In this document: one piece after another, positions 7,200-18,039 of the stretch
Position numbering within the stretch: the first letter of the stretch is position 1
Layout of the letters: each line of letters starts with the position of its first letter
Origin: Caldimonas tepidiphila
GTDB lineage: Bacteria > Pseudomonadota > Gammaproteobacteria > Burkholderiales > Burkholderiaceae_C
Direction: 5' to 3'
NCBI RefSeq assembly: GCF_003569765.1
Contig: NZ_QXMG01000062.1
Location: forward strand, 1 to 33,149
DNA length: 33,149 nt
Notes under the pieces: model-generated
Databases searched by the model: none
What the model was told of the DNA's origin: nothing
What the model saw: only the letters and a program-made list of their open reading frames with translations
Program-made: the position numbers and the translations under genes

Positions 7200-7484
7200 A
7201 TGGCCGATCCCACCGCCCAAGAAGTCCGCGACTACATCGCGATGGGCCTTCCCTGCGAGCACCTGCAGGTCGAAGGTGACGGCCGGCATTTCTTCGCGAC
7301 CATCGTGTCCTCCGAGTTCGAGGGCAAGAGCCGCATCGCCCGCCACCAGCGGGTCTACCAGGCCTTGGGCGATAGAATGCGCGAGCAAATCCACGCCCTG
7401 TCGATGAAGACGCTCACGCCCGCCGAGTGGGCCCAGGCGCCGCAAGCCCCCCAGGCTCCGGCCTCCTCCCACCACCATCACTGA
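7200..7484 (+). CDS. ibaG: BolA/IbaG-family protein
   Basis: A 94-residue BolA-fold protein. The segment GRHFFATIVSSEFEGKSRIARHQRVYQAL, then HALSMKTLTPAEWAQ, matches the IbaG (YrbA) pattern, including the HALS(M/I)K...TPAEW end. The family partners with monothiol glutaredoxins in iron-sulfur handling. In E. coli, IbaG is named for its acid response. Its position directly before murA is the same as in E. coli. The C-terminus is unusual: after the domain it adds a repeated PQA/PQAP stretch and ends SSHHHH. Start chosen at 7200 because MADPTAQEVRDYIAMGLPC begins the fold and a -10 box sits just upstream. Confidence 0.9.
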   Translation: MADPTAQEVRDYIAMGLPCEHLQVEGDGRHFFATIVSSEFEGKSRIARHQRVYQALGDRMREQIHALSMKTLTPAEWAQAPQAPQAPASSHHHH

Positions 7485-9478
<1,994 letters not shown>

Positions 9479-9482
9479 AACC

Positions 9483-10814
9483 ATGACTGTCCAGGTCCGC
9501 CAGCTCGCCACCACCACGCCCGACTTCGAAGCGGAGTTCCACCGGGTGCTGCACTGGTCGGCGGAGACGGACCACGAGATCGAGCAGCGCGTCGAGAGCA
9601 TCCTGACGCACGTGCGCGGCAGCGGCGACGCGGCGGTGCTGGAGTACACCGCCCGCTTCGACGGCCTCACCGCCGGCTCGATGAAGGAGCTCGAGCTGAC
9701 GCAGGACGAGCTGCGCGCCGCGCTCGACCAGATCACGCCCGAGCAGCGCCGCGCGCTCGAGGCCGCCGCCGCCCGGGTGCGCGCCTACCACGAGCGCCAG
9801 CTCGAGGCCTGCGGCCGCAGCTGGAGCTACCGCGACGAGGACGGCACGCTGCTCGGCCAGAAGGTCACGCCGCTGGACCGGGTCGGCATCTACGTGCCCG
9901 GCGGCAAGGCGGCCTACCCGTCGAGCGTGCTGATGAACGCGATTCCGGCGCAGGTCGCAGGCGTCGGCGAGATCGTGATGGTGGTGCCCACCCCTCGTGG
10001 CGAGAGGAACCTGCTGGTGCTGGCCGCCGCGGCGCTCGCCGGCGTGCACCGCGCCTTCACGATCGGCGGCGCGCAGGCCGTCGCCGCGCTCGCCTACGGC
10101 ACCGCCACTGTGCCGCGCGTGGACAAGATCACCGGCCCGGGCAACGCCTATGTTGCCAGCGCCAAGCGCCGCGTCTTCGGCCAGGTCGGCATCGACATGA
10201 TCGCGGGCCCGAGCGAGATCCTCGTGCTCGCCGACGGCACCACGCCGCCGGACTGGGTCGCGATGGACCTCTTTTCGCAGGCCGAGCACGACGAGCTGGC
10301 GCAGAGCATCCTGCTGTGCCCGGACGCCGGCTACATCGCCAAGGTCGCCGAGCAGATCGAGCGGCTGCTGCCGCTGATGCCGCGCCAGGACGTGATCCGG
10401 GCGTCGCTGGAAGGCCGCGGCGCGCTGATCCACACCCGCTCGATGGAAGAAGCCTGCGAGATCAGCAACCGCATCGCGCCCGAGCACCTCGAGGTCAGCT
10501 CGAATGAGCCGGGCCGCTGGGAGCCGCTTCTGAAACATGCCGGCGCGATCTTCCTCGGCGCCTACACGAGCGAGAGTCTCGGCGACTACTGCGCCGGCCC
10601 CAACCATGTGCTGCCGACCTCGGGCACCGCGCGCTTCTCGTCGCCGCTCGGCGTCTACGACTTCCAGAAGCGTTCCAGCCTGATCGAGGTCAGCGAAGCC
10701 GGCGCGCAGGTGCTGGGCGAGATCGCCAGCGTGCTCGCGCACGGCGAGGGGCTGCAGGCGCATGCGAAGGCTGCCGAATTCCGGCTGAAGAACCGCCAGG
10801 GAGGCGCGCAATGA
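9483..10814 (+). CDS. hisD: Histidinol dehydrogenase
   Basis: A 443-residue zinc enzyme that oxidises L-histidinol to L-histidine in two NAD+ steps, the last reactions of the pathway. Diagnostic segments: [83 protein letters not shown] (zinc-binding Gln/His), the catalytic region IAPEHLEV, and [23 protein letters not shown]. The N-terminal 40 residues are typical for proteobacterial HisD. Its stop overlaps the hisC start (ATGA). Confidence 0.98.
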   Translation: MTVQVRQLATTTPDFEAEFHRVLHWSAETDHEIEQRVESILTHVRGSGDAAVLEYTARFDGLTAGSMKELELTQDELRAALDQITPEQRRALEAAAARVRAYHERQLEACGRSWSYRDEDGTLLGQKVTPLDRVGIYVPGGKAAYPSSVLMNAIPAQVAGVGEIVMVVPTPRGERNLLVLAAAALAGVHRAFTIGGAQAVAALAYGTATVPRVDKITGPGNAYVASAKRRVFGQVGIDMIAGPSEILVLADGTTPPDWVAMDLFSQAEHDELAQSILLCPDAGYIAKVAEQIERLLPLMPRQDVIRASLEGRGALIHTRSMEEACEISNRIAPEHLEVSSNEPGRWEPLLKHAGAIFLGAYTSESLGDYCAGPNHVLPTSGTARFSSPLGVYDFQKRSSLIEVSEAGAQVLGEIASVLAHGEGLQAHAKAAEFRLKNRQGGAQ

Positions 10815-11902
10815 CGACGCTGCAGGAGCGCATTCGGAGCGTGATCCGCCAGGACATCCAGTCGATGCACGGCTACGCGATCCAGTCGAGCGCCGGCTTC
10901 GTGAAGCTCGACGCGATGGAGAACCCGTTCACGCTGCCGCCGGAGCTGCAGCGCGCACTGGGCGAGCGGCTCGGCAGGCTCGCGATCAACCGCTACCCGA
11001 CCTACTGCACCGACGCGGTGCGCGACGCGCTGGCACGTCACATCGGCCTGGCGGAGGGCTGCGCGCTGCTGCTCGGCAACGGCTCCGACGAGATCATCAC
11101 GATGCTGTCGATGGCCTGCGACGTGCCGGGCGCCAAGGTGCTCGCGCCGCTGCCGGGCTTCGTGATGTACGAGATGTCGGCGAAGCTGCAGGGCCTGAAG
11201 TTCGTCGGCGTGCCGCTCACGCCCGACTTCGAGCTCGACGAGGCGGCAATGCTGGCCGCCATCGAAGAGCACCGTCCGGCGATCACCTATCTGGCCTACC
11301 CGAACAACCCGACCGCGAACCTGTTCGACGAGGCCATCGTCGCGCGCCTCGTCGAGGCGGTGGGGCGGCAGGGCGGCCTCGTCGTGATGGACGAGGCGTA
11401 TCAACCCTTCGCGAGCCGCAGCTGGCTGCCGCGCCTGACCGAGCCGGGCCAGGAGCACGTGCTCGTGATGCGCACGCTCAGCAAGTTCGGCCTCGCGGGC
11501 GTGCGCCTGGGCTATCTGGTCGGGCAGGCACAGCTCGTCGCCGAGATCGACAAGGTGCGCCCGCCCTACAACGTCAGCGTGCTCAACGCCGAGGCGACGT
11601 TGTTCGCGCTGGAGCATGCCGACGAGTTCGCTCGTCAGGCCCGGATCCTGTGCGCCGAGCGCGAGCGGCTGCAGGCGGCGTTGCGCGACATGCCGGGCGT
11701 GAAGCCCTTCCCGAGCGAGGCCAACATGATCCTCGTGCGCGTGCCGGACTCGAAGAAGGCCTTCGAGGGCATGAGGTCGCGCGGCGTGCTGGTGAAGCAC
11801 ATCGCCGGGCTGCACCCGCTGCTGGCCAACTGCCTGCGCCTGACGGTCGGAACGCCGGAAGAGAACACCCTGATGATCGACGCGCTGCGAGCGAGCCTCT
11901 GA
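10811..11902 (+). CDS. hisC: Histidinol-phosphate aminotransferase
   Basis: A 363-residue class I/II PLP aminotransferase converting imidazole-acetol phosphate and glutamate to histidinol phosphate. Motifs: KLDAMENPF and NRYP near the N-terminus, [11 protein letters not shown] for PLP phosphate contacts, [10 protein letters not shown], the Asp-containing [11 protein letters not shown], and the PLP lysine in [18 protein letters not shown]. The C-terminus has [11 protein letters not shown]. Overlap with hisD and a 1-base gap to hisB suggest tight translational coupling. The phosphatase acting on the product (HisN or HisB-N type) is not encoded here. Confidence 0.97.
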   Translation: MTTLQERIRSVIRQDIQSMHGYAIQSSAGFVKLDAMENPFTLPPELQRALGERLGRLAINRYPTYCTDAVRDALARHIGLAEGCALLLGNGSDEIITMLSMACDVPGAKVLAPLPGFVMYEMSAKLQGLKFVGVPLTPDFELDEAAMLAAIEEHRPAITYLAYPNNPTANLFDEAIVARLVEAVGRQGGLVVMDEAYQPFASRSWLPRLTEPGQEHVLVMRTLSKFGLAGVRLGYLVGQAQLVAEIDKVRPPYNVSVLNAEATLFALEHADEFARQARILCAERERLQAALRDMPGVKPFPSEANMILVRVPDSKKAFEGMRSRGVLVKHIAGLHPLLANCLRLTVGTPEENTLMIDALRASL

Positions 11903-11903
11903 C

Positions 11904-12512
11904 ATGAATCCCATCGACACCTGCGAGCGCGTCGCCGAAGTCACGCGCAACACTGCCGAGACGCAGATCACGGTGCGCGTGAACCTCGACGGCAGCGGCC
12001 GCGCGAAGCTCGCCACCGGCATCGGCTTCTTCGACCACATGCTCGACCAGATCGCCCGCCACGGGCTGATCGATCTCGACATCGACGCGAAGGGCGACCT
12101 GCACATCGACGGCCACCACACCGTCGAGGACGTCGGCATCACGCTCGGGATGGCGGTCGCCAAGGCGGTCGGCGACAAGAAGGGCATCCGCCGCTACGGC
12201 CACGCCTACGTGCCGCTCGACGAGGCGCTGTCGCGCGTCGTGATCGACTTCTCCGGCCGCCCGGGCCTCCAGATGCACGTGCCCTTCAAGGCCGGCATGA
12301 TCGGCGCCTTCGACACGCAGCTCGCCTACGAGTTCTTCCAGGGCTTCGTGAACCACGCGGGCGTCACGCTGCACATCGACAACCTGCGCGGCGAGAATGC
12401 GCACCACCAGTGCGAGACGGTGTTCAAGGCCTTCGCGCGCGCGCTGCGCGCGGCGCTCGAGCTCGATCCGCGCATGGCCGGCGTGATTCCGTCCACCAAG
12501 GGCTCGCTGTAA
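11904..12512 (+). CDS. hisB: Imidazoleglycerol-phosphate dehydratase, monofunctional
   Basis: A 202-residue manganese enzyme removing water from imidazole glycerol phosphate. The metal-binding His clusters are clear: [25 protein letters not shown], and the second pair in [18 protein letters not shown]. It has only the dehydratase domain; the N-terminal phosphatase of the enterobacterial bifunctional HisB is absent. It follows hisC after a single base. A stable hairpin lies just after its stop, before hisH. Confidence 0.98.
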   Translation: MNPIDTCERVAEVTRNTAETQITVRVNLDGSGRAKLATGIGFFDHMLDQIARHGLIDLDIDAKGDLHIDGHHTVEDVGITLGMAVAKAVGDKKGIRRYGHAYVPLDEALSRVVIDFSGRPGLQMHVPFKAGMIGAFDTQLAYEFFQGFVNHAGVTLHIDNLRGENAHHQCETVFKAFARALRAALELDPRMAGVIPSTKGSL

Positions 12513-12518
12513 ACCTGC

Positions 12519-12540
12519 CGGGGCCGCCCGTGCGGCCCCG
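12519..12540 (+). other. Hairpin between hisB and hisH
   Basis: GGGGCCGC (12520-12527) pairs perfectly with GCGGCCCC (12532-12539) around CCGT, with an extra C-G closing pair. There is no T-run, so it probably attenuates or protects mRNA rather than fully terminating. Confidence 0.6.
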
Positions 12541-12564
12541 CCCGATCCTTCATCCGCATCCATC

Positions 12565-13212
12565 ATGGGAAAAACCGTCGCGATCGTCGATTACGGCATG
12601 GGCAACCTGCGCTCGGTGTCGCAGGCCGTGCTGCACGTGGCGCAGGACAGCGGCCTCGAGGTCGTCGTCACCTCCCGACCCGAGGAGGTCTACGCCGCCG
12701 AGCGCATCGTGCTGCCGGGGCAGGGCGCGATGCCCGACTGCATGCGCGAGCTGCGCGACTCGGGCCTGCGCGAGGCAGTGCTCGACGCCGCGGCGCGCAA
12801 GCCGATGATGGGCGTGTGCGTGGGCATGCAGATGCTGCTCGACCGCAGCGAGGAGGGGCCCTCCGAGGGCCTGGGCCTCATCCCCGGCGAAGTGGTGCGC
12901 TTCCAGCTCGAGGGCCGGCGCCAGCCCGACGGCAGCCGCTACAAGGTGCCGCAGATGGGTTGGAACCAGGTCTTCCAGGCCCGGCCCCATCCGGTCTGGA
13001 CCGGCGTGCCGGACGGCGCCTATTTCTATTTCGTGCACAGTTTCTACGCCCGCCCCGCGAATGCGGCCCACAGCACAGGGGAAACCGAGTACGGCGCGCG
13101 CTTTACCTGCGCGGTGGCGCGGGATAATATTTTTGCCACCCAGTTCCACCCCGAGAAGAGCGCTGATCACGGTCTGGCCTTGTACCGGAACTTCCTCTCC
13201 TGGAAGCCCTGA
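12565..13212 (+). CDS. hisH: Imidazole glycerol phosphate synthase, glutamine amidotransferase subunit
   Basis: A 215-residue class I glutamine amidotransferase that makes ammonia for HisF. The nucleophile elbow is [12 protein letters not shown]. The catalytic His-Glu pair sits in [12 protein letters not shown] near the C-terminus. The N-terminus reads [14 protein letters not shown], and [10 protein letters not shown] is the conserved strand near the HisF interface. Near the 3' end the sequence gataatattttt breaks the G/C-rich codon use and could act as an internal -10. The gap to hisB (52 bases) holds a hairpin, so expression may partly separate hisHAF from hisGDCB. Confidence 0.97.
   Translation: MGKTVAIVDYGMGNLRSVSQAVLHVAQDSGLEVVVTSRPEEVYAAERIVLPGQGAMPDCMRELRDSGLREAVLDAAARKPMMGVCVGMQMLLDRSEEGPSEGLGLIPGEVVRFQLEGRRQPDGSRYKVPQMGWNQVFQARPHPVWTGVPDGAYFYFVHSFYARPANAAHSTGETEYGARFTCAVARDNIFATQFHPEKSADHGLALYRNFLSWKP
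13102..13128 (+). promoter_or_regulatory. Possible internal promoter within hisH
   Basis: TTTACC (13102-13107), a 15-base spacer, then GATAAT (13123-13128), followed by an A/T tract unusual for this genome. It would fire 120-130 bases upstream of hisA. The spacing is short, so this is tentative. Confidence 0.3.
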
Positions 13213-13257
13213 GCGCGCTTTCCGATCCCTTCCCCTCATCTTCTTCCGATAGCAGTC

Positions 13258-14010
13258 ATGTTGCTGATCCCCGCCATCGACCTGAAAGACGGCAAGTGCG
13301 TGCGCCTGAAACAGGGCGACATGAACGACTCGACCACCTTCGGCGAGGATCCCGCCGCGATGGCGCGACGCTGGCTCGATGCGGGCGCGCGGCGCCTGCA
13401 CCTGGTCGACCTCAACGGCGCCTTCGCCGGCAAGCCGGTCAACGAGCCGGCGATCAAGGCCATCCTCAAGGAGCTCGGCGGCGAGATCCCGGTGCAGCTC
13501 GGCGGCGGCATTCGCGACCTCGACACCATCGAGCGCTACCTCGACGCCGGGCTGAGCTACCTGATCATCGGCACCGCCGCGGTGAAGAACCCCGGCTTCC
13601 TGAAGGACGCCTGCACCGCCTTCGGCGGTCACATCATCGTCGGCCTCGACGCGAAGGACGGCAAGGTCGCGACCGACGGCTGGTCCAAGCTCTCGGGCCA
13701 CGAGGTGGTCGATCTCGCGCGCAAGTTCGAGGACTACGGCGTGGAAGCCGTGATCTACACCGACATCGGCCGCGACGGCATGCTCACCGGCATCAACATC
13801 GACGCCACCGTCAAGCTCGCGCAGGCGCTGACCATTCCCGTGATCGCGTCGGGCGGGCTGTCGAACCTCGCCGACATCGAGCGCCTGTGCGCGGTCGAGG
13901 ACGAGGGCGTCGAGGGCGTGATCTGCGGCCGCGCGATCTACAGCGGCGACCTCGACTTCGCCAAGGCCCAGAGCCGCGCCGACGAGCTCAACGGCGAGCA
14001 GGTCGCCTGA
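13258..14010 (+). CDS. hisA: ProFAR isomerase HisA
   Basis: A 250-residue (beta/alpha)8-barrel that isomerises ProFAR to PRFAR by an Amadori rearrangement. The first strand gives [19 protein letters not shown], with the general-base Asp after strand 1. The second catalytic Asp is in [20 protein letters not shown] and SGGLSN are the two phosphate-binding loops. [15 protein letters not shown] is the mid-barrel signature. Its TGA shares the A with the hisF ATG (TGATG), giving termination-reinitiation coupling. Confidence 0.98.
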   Translation: MLLIPAIDLKDGKCVRLKQGDMNDSTTFGEDPAAMARRWLDAGARRLHLVDLNGAFAGKPVNEPAIKAILKELGGEIPVQLGGGIRDLDTIERYLDAGLSYLIIGTAAVKNPGFLKDACTAFGGHIIVGLDAKDGKVATDGWSKLSGHEVVDLARKFEDYGVEAVIYTDIGRDGMLTGINIDATVKLAQALTIPVIASGGLSNLADIERLCAVEDEGVEGVICGRAIYSGDLDFAKAQSRADELNGEQVA

Positions 14011-14789
14011 TGCTCGCCAAGCGCATCATCCCCTGCCTCGACGTCACGGGCGGCCGTGTCGTCAAGGGCGTCAACTTCGTCGAGCTGCGCGACGCGGGCG
14101 ACCCGGTCGAGATCGCCGCGCGCTACAACGAGCAGGGCGCCGACGAACTGACCTTCCTCGACATCACCGCCACCAGCGACGAGCGGGACGTGATCCTGCA
14201 CATCATCGAGGCGGTGGCCTCGCAGGTCTTCATCCCGCTGACGGTGGGCGGGGGGGTGCGCACGGTCGACGACGTGCGCCGGCTGCTGAATGCCGGCGCC
14301 GACAAGGTCAGCTTCAACTCCGCCGCGATCGCCAACCCGCCGGTGATCCGCGACGCGTCGCAGAAGTACGGGGCGCAGTGCATCGTCGTCGCGATCGACG
14401 CCAAGCGCCGCACGCCCGAGGATGCCGCCACGCGCGGCGAGGGCTGGGACGTCTACAGCCACGGCGGCCGTCGCAACACCGGGCTCGACGCGGTGGCCTG
14501 GGCGCGGCAGATGGCCGAGCACGGCGCCGGCGAGATCCTGCTGACCAGCATGGACCGCGACGGCACCAAGATCGGCTTCGACCTCGCGCTCACGCGGGCG
14601 GTCAGCGACGCGGTGGGCGTGCCGGTGATCGCCTCGGGCGGTGTCGGCGCGCTCGAGCACCTGTCGGACGGCATCCAGCTCGGCGGCGCCGACGCGGTGC
14701 TCGCCGCCAGCATCTTCCACTACGGCGAGTTCACCGTCGCGCAGGCCAAGGCGCAGATGGCCGAGCGCGGCATCCCGGTACGGAGCTGA
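14010..14789 (+). CDS. hisF: Imidazole glycerol phosphate synthase, cyclase subunit HisF
   Basis: A 259-residue (beta/alpha)8-barrel that uses ammonia from HisH to convert PRFAR to IGP and AICAR. It begins [21 protein letters not shown] with the catalytic Asp in CLDV. The second catalytic Asp is in VVAIDAKRR. Phosphate loops are [10 protein letters not shown] and [10 protein letters not shown]. The [13 protein letters not shown] segment is standard. It starts within the hisA stop. The gap to hisI (61 bases) contains a small hairpin with a GCGA tetraloop at 14789-14802 and a -10-like element next to the hisI start. Confidence 0.98.
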   Translation: MLAKRIIPCLDVTGGRVVKGVNFVELRDAGDPVEIAARYNEQGADELTFLDITATSDERDVILHIIEAVASQVFIPLTVGGGVRTVDDVRRLLNAGADKVSFNSAAIANPPVIRDASQKYGAQCIVVAIDAKRRTPEDAATRGEGWDVYSHGGRRNTGLDAVAWARQMAEHGAGEILLTSMDRDGTKIGFDLALTRAVSDAVGVPVIASGGVGALEHLSDGIQLGGADAVLAASIFHYGEFTVAQAKAQMAERGIPVRS

Positions 14790-14838
14790 GGCCGCGAGGC
14801 CTTGGTGCGGGGCGCGACGGGCTGTCACGGCCGGTTGA

Positions 14839-14844
14839 TACACT
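14839..14844 (+). promoter_or_regulatory. -10-like element immediately before hisI
   Basis: TACACT ends 6 bases before the hisI ATG at 14851, so a transcript from it would start at or next to the ATG. No -35 is evident. hisI could therefore have its own leaderless transcript besides read-through from hisF. Confidence 0.3.
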
Positions 14845-14850
14845 CCCGCG

Positions 14851-15240
14851 ATGAACTGGCTTGACGAAGTGAGCTGGGACGAGCGCGGGCTGGTTCCCGT
14901 GATCGCCCAGGAAACGGGCAGCGGCGACGTGCTGATGGTCGCCTGGATGAACCGCGAGGCGCTGGCGCTGACCGCCGAGCGCGGCGAGGCGGTCTACTGG
15001 AGCCGCTCGCGCGGCCGGCTGTGGCACAAGGGCGAGGAGTCGGGCCATGTGCAGGTGGTGCACGAGATCCGCCTCGACTGCGACCAGGACGTGGTGCTGC
15101 TGAAGGTCGAGCAGCGCGGCCACACGCCCGGTATCGCCTGCCATACCGGGCGCCATTCCTGCTTCTACAGCGTGCTGAAGGACGGGCGCTGGCAGGCCGT
15201 CGAGCCGGTGCTCAAGGACCCGGAACGGATTTACAAATGA
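14851..15240 (+). CDS. hisI: Phosphoribosyl-AMP cyclohydrolase
   Basis: A 129-residue zinc enzyme opening the adenine ring of PR-AMP, step 3 of the pathway. Conserved blocks: [65 protein letters not shown], and the zinc-binding [10 protein letters not shown]. It is the stand-alone form, with HisE encoded separately by the next gene; in enterobacteria the two are fused. Its stop overlaps the hisE start (ATGA). Confidence 0.97.
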   Translation: MNWLDEVSWDERGLVPVIAQETGSGDVLMVAWMNREALALTAERGEAVYWSRSRGRLWHKGEESGHVQVVHEIRLDCDQDVVLLKVEQRGHTPGIACHTGRHSCFYSVLKDGRWQAVEPVLKDPERIYK

Positions 15241-15596
15241 CCCAGCCCAGCTCCAACGACACCCTCGCGCGCCTGGCCGAGGTGATCGAGACGCGCCGCG
15301 GCGGCGACCCGGAGAAATCCTACGTCGCGCGGCTCTTCCACAAGGGCACCGACGCGATCCTGAAGAAGGTCGGCGAGGAGGCCACCGAGACGGTGATGGC
15401 AGCCAAGGACGGCGACGCGCAGAAGATCGTCTACGAGGTCGCGGACCTGTGGTTCCACTCGATGATCGCACTGGCGCATTTCGGCCTGAAGCCCGAGGAC
15501 GTGCTCGCCGAACTCGAGCGGCGCGAGGGCCTGTCGGGCCTCGAGGAGTTCGCGCGCCGCAAGCTGCGCGAACGCGAAAATTCCGAAGGGGCGTGA
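15237..15596 (+). CDS. hisE: Phosphoribosyl-ATP pyrophosphohydrolase
   Basis: A 119-residue MazG-fold enzyme that removes pyrophosphate from PR-ATP, step 2 of the pathway. Family features: [25 protein letters not shown], and the metal-binding helix [18 protein letters not shown] with Glu residues in EExxE spacing, then [14 protein letters not shown]. The start at 15237 overlaps hisI by 4 bases. The next gene follows after a single base, so the membrane and HIT proteins are probably on the same mRNA. Confidence 0.97.
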   Translation: MTQPSSNDTLARLAEVIETRRGGDPEKSYVARLFHKGTDAILKKVGEEATETVMAAKDGDAQKIVYEVADLWFHSMIALAHFGLKPEDVLAELERREGLSGLEEFARRKLRERENSEGA

Positions 15597-15597
15597 C

Positions 15598-15969
15598 ATG
15601 CTGCCGTCCGAGCTTCAGCCGCACGACGAGCAGAAGACCCTGACGCTCGTGACGCATGTACTCTACGCCCTGCACACGCTCGCCTGGCTTTCGGGTGGGG
15701 TGTTCGCGGTCATCGCGATCATCATCAACTACATCAAGCGCGACGACCTGCCCGATGCGTTCTTCCGCAGCCATTTCCGCTGGCAGATCCGCACCTTCTG
15801 GTTCACGCTGCTGTGGCTGCTGCTCGCGTCGCCGCTGTGGCTGCTGTTCTTCGTGCCCGGCATGATCGCCTACACGGTGATCGGCCTGTGGTACCTGTAC
15901 CGCTGCATCAAGGGCTGGTGGCGTTTCGCCGAAGGGCGTGCTCTGCCCTTGCCGGCGCCCCTCGCCTGA
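15598..15969 (+). CDS. Small membrane protein, DUF4870-like
   Basis: A 123-residue protein with three likely membrane helices: about residues 17-44 (ALHTLAWLSGGVFAVIAIIINYI), 62-79 (TFWFTLLWLLLASPLWLL) and 81-101. Charged loops lie between them (KRDDLPDAFFRSHFRWQIRT). The Ser-His-Phe-Arg-x-Gln-Ile loop is reminiscent of DUF4870/TIC20-like proteins. The function is unknown. In my recollection a gene of this kind follows hisE in several Burkholderiales. It begins one base after the hisE stop. Confidence 0.8.
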   Translation: MLPSELQPHDEQKTLTLVTHVLYALHTLAWLSGGVFAVIAIIINYIKRDDLPDAFFRSHFRWQIRTFWFTLLWLLLASPLWLLFFVPGMIAYTVIGLWYLYRCIKGWWRFAEGRALPLPAPLA

Positions 15970-15983
15970 TATCCGGAGCACCG

Positions 15984-16331
15984 ATGAGCCAAGATCCGAA
16001 TTGCATTTTCTGCAAGATCGTTGCCGGGCAGATCCCGTCGAAGAAGATCCACGAGGACGAGGAACTCCTCGCCTTCCAGGACATCAGACCGACTGCGCCC
16101 GTCCACTTCCTGATCATCCCCAAGCTGCACCTCGCCTCGCTCGCCGAGGCGGGTCCGGAACACGAGCGGCTGCTCGGGCGCATGCTGACGCTGGCACCCC
16201 GCCTTGCGCAGCAGCAGGGTGCGGACAACGGCTTCCGCACCGTCATCAACACCGGCCCCGACGGCGGACAGGAGGTCTACCACCTCCACGTCCACGTCAT
16301 GGGCGGGCCCCGTCCCTGGAAACAGGGCTAA
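15984..16331 (+). CDS. HIT-domain purine nucleotide phosphohydrolase (HinT-like)
   Basis: A 115-residue histidine-triad protein. The N-terminus has [25 protein letters not shown]. The active site is [15 protein letters not shown], containing the HxHxHxx triad. HinT proteins hydrolyse purine nucleoside phosphoramidates and acyl-adenylates in the cytoplasm. The Cys-x-x-Cys (CIFC) at the N-terminus suggests a zinc site as in many bacterial members. GGAGC upstream (15974-15978) is a plausible ribosome-binding site for the ATG at 15984. It lies between the histidine and tat genes. Confidence 0.95.
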   Translation: MSQDPNCIFCKIVAGQIPSKKIHEDEELLAFQDIRPTAPVHFLIIPKLHLASLAEAGPEHERLLGRMLTLAPRLAQQQGADNGFRTVINTGPDGGQEVYHLHVHVMGGPRPWKQG

Positions 16332-16365
16332 AAGTAAAATCGAGAGTTCCTTTAGGAGTACAGAA

Positions 16366-16602
16366 ATGGGTTCTTTCAGCGTTTGGCACTGGCTGATCGT
16401 GCTGCTGATCGTCGTGCTGGTGTTCGGGACCAAGAAGCTCAAGAACCTGGGCTCGGACCTCGGCGGCGCGGTCAAGGGGTTCAAGGACGGCATGCGCGAC
16501 GGCAATGCCGCCGACGAGTCGGCGGCCCCGCCGCAGCAGGTCGCGGCCCGCAAGCAGGCCGACGGCGAGACGATCGACGTCGACGCCAAGACGAAGTCCT
16601 GA
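16366..16602 (+). CDS. tatA: Sec-independent protein translocase subunit TatA
   Basis: A 78-residue protein: one N-terminal membrane helix ([17 protein letters not shown]), then [22 protein letters not shown], the amphipathic helix and hinge of TatA, and an acidic/polar tail. TatA oligomers form the pathway for folded twin-arginine proteins. AGGAG (16354-16358) sits 7 bases before the ATG, one of the best Shine-Dalgarno sites in the window. This fits TatA being needed in large excess over TatB and TatC. TAAAAT at 16335-16340 could be a -10. Confidence 0.97.
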   Translation: MGSFSVWHWLIVLLIVVLVFGTKKLKNLGSDLGGAVKGFKDGMRDGNAADESAAPPQQVAARKQADGETIDVDAKTKS

Positions 16603-16665
16603 TCACCTCCACACGGCCTTCGCCGCGCGGCCTTCCTTGCGCTGCGCGGCCCCACCGCCTGATTC

Positions 16666-17169
16666 ATGATTGATCTCGGTTTCGACAAGCTTGCAATGAT
16701 CGGGGTGGTCGCGCTCGTCGTGATCGGCCCGGAGCGGCTGCCGCGCGTCGCGCGCACGGTGGGCCACCTGCTCGGCAAGGCCCAGCGCTATGTCGCCGAC
16801 GTGAAGGCGGAGGTGAACCGGTCCATCGAGCTCGAGGATCTCAAGAAGATGAAGACCGAGTTCGAGGACGCGGCGCGCAACGTCGAGCAGACGGTGTCGC
16901 GCGAGGTCTTGCAGGCCGGCAGTGAGCTCGAGCAGGTGTGGGGCGAGGCCGCCGGCCAGACCGGCGCTTCCTCCGCCGCCGGCACCTCCTCCTACGAGCC
17001 GCCGCCGCCCGCCTACAAGCACCCGGGCAAGAACTGGCGCGTCAAGCGCAGCGCGGTGCCCCAGTGGTACCGGCAGCGCAACGGGCTGCGTAGCAAGGCC
17101 CAGTCCGGCGCCGCGCGTGTCGCCCGCTTCCGTCCGCCCCGTTCCTCCTCCTCGAAAGCCGGCCTGTGA
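16666..17169 (+). CDS. tatB: Sec-independent protein translocase subunit TatB
   Basis: A 167-residue protein with the TatB start [31 protein letters not shown], in which the Gly-Pro-Glu-Arg-Leu-Pro hinge separates the membrane helix from the amphipathic helix. A coiled, charged region follows ([30 protein letters not shown]). The last 60 residues are basic and Pro/Ser-rich with no predicted fold ([23 protein letters not shown]). TatB with TatC forms the receptor for twin-arginine signals. Its TGA overlaps the GTG start of tatC. Confidence 0.96.
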   Translation: MIDLGFDKLAMIGVVALVVIGPERLPRVARTVGHLLGKAQRYVADVKAEVNRSIELEDLKKMKTEFEDAARNVEQTVSREVLQAGSELEQVWGEAAGQTGASSAAGTSSYEPPPPAYKHPGKNWRVKRSAVPQWYRQRNGLRSKAQSGAARVARFRPPRSSSSKAGL

Positions 17170-17963
17170 GCCTCCATCCCAACGATCGCCCGGACGAGCT
17201 GGAGGGGACCGAGCAGCCGTTCGTCTCCCATCTGGTCGAACTGCGCGACCGCCTGATCCGCGCGCTGATCGCGGTCGGCGTGGTCTTCGCCGGGCTGTTC
17301 TTCTGGCCGACGCCCGCCGGGCTCTACGACCTGCTGGCCGCGCCGCTGGTGGCGCACCTGCCGCAGGGCGCGACGCTGATCGCCACCAACGTCATCTCGC
17401 CCTTCATCGTGCCGCTGAAGATCACGCTGCTCGCGTCCTTCCTGGTCGCGCTGCCGGTCGTGCTCTACCAGGTCTGGGCCTTCGTCGCACCGGGCCTGTA
17501 CGCGCACGAGAAGAAGATGGTGCTGCCGCTGGTGGTCTCGAGCACGATCCTGTTCCTGGTCGGCGTGGCGTTCTGCTACTTCTTCGTGTTCGGCCAGCTC
17601 TTCAGCTTCATCCAGCAGTTCGCGCCCAAGAGCATCACCGCGGCGCCGGACATCGAGGCCTACCTCAGCTTCGTGATGACGATGTTCATCGCCTTCGGCC
17701 TCTCCTTCGAGGTGCCGATCGTCGTCGTCGTGCTCGCGCGCATGGGGGTCGTCACCGTCGAGAAGCTGCGGGAATTCCGCAGCTACTTCATCGTGATGGC
17801 CTTCGTCATCGCGGCCATCGTCACGCCGCCGGACGTGATCTCGCAACTGGCGCTGGCGATCCCGATGTGCCTGCTCTACGAGGCGGGGATCTGGGCGGCG
17901 CAGATCTTCATCAAGCGCACCCGGGCGCCCGAGGCCTCCGAGGAGGAGGGGCCGGCCGCCTGA
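17166..17963 (+). CDS. tatC: Sec-independent protein translocase subunit TatC
   Basis: A 265-residue, six-helix membrane protein that binds twin-arginine signal peptides. The N-terminus carries [21 protein letters not shown], containing the conserved HLxELRxR signal-binding segment. [18 protein letters not shown] is the first periplasmic loop and helix hallmark. [21 protein letters not shown] contains the conserved FxxExP. VITPPD-like [10 protein letters not shown] is near the C-terminus. The start is GTG, chosen because it is the only start before the conserved block and overlaps the tatB stop (GTGA). The stop lies in the loop of a hairpin. Confidence 0.97.
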   Translation: MSLHPNDRPDELEGTEQPFVSHLVELRDRLIRALIAVGVVFAGLFFWPTPAGLYDLLAAPLVAHLPQGATLIATNVISPFIVPLKITLLASFLVALPVVLYQVWAFVAPGLYAHEKKMVLPLVVSSTILFLVGVAFCYFFVFGQLFSFIQQFAPKSITAAPDIEAYLSFVMTMFIAFGLSFEVPIVVVVLARMGVVTVEKLREFRSYFIVMAFVIAAIVTPPDVISQLALAIPMCLLYEAGIWAAQIFIKRTRAPEASEEEGPAA

Positions 17964-17974
17964 GGCGTGCCGGC
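17951..17974 (+). terminator. Hairpin spanning the tatC stop codon
   Basis: GCCGGCCGCC (17951-17960) pairs with GGCGTGCCGGC (17964-17974, one bulged T) around the TGA stop as loop. It is GC-rich with no T-run; it may help end transcription in the convergent gap. Confidence 0.45.
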
Positions 17975-17995
17975 CGCGGCGATCCGGCAAGGGAG

Positions 17996-18010
17996 GGCGC
18001 GCGCCGCGCC
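17996..18010. terminator. Second GC-rich hairpin in the tatC/protease convergent gap
   Basis: GGCGCG (17996-18001) pairs with CGCGCC (18005-18010) around CGC. An alternative outer stem GAGGGC/GCCCTC (17993-17998 with 18012-18017) competes with it. It could work from either strand; no T-run is present. Confidence 0.35.
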
Positions 18011-18039
18011 TGCCCTCGCCGCGTTTGCGTTTCCTCTCC

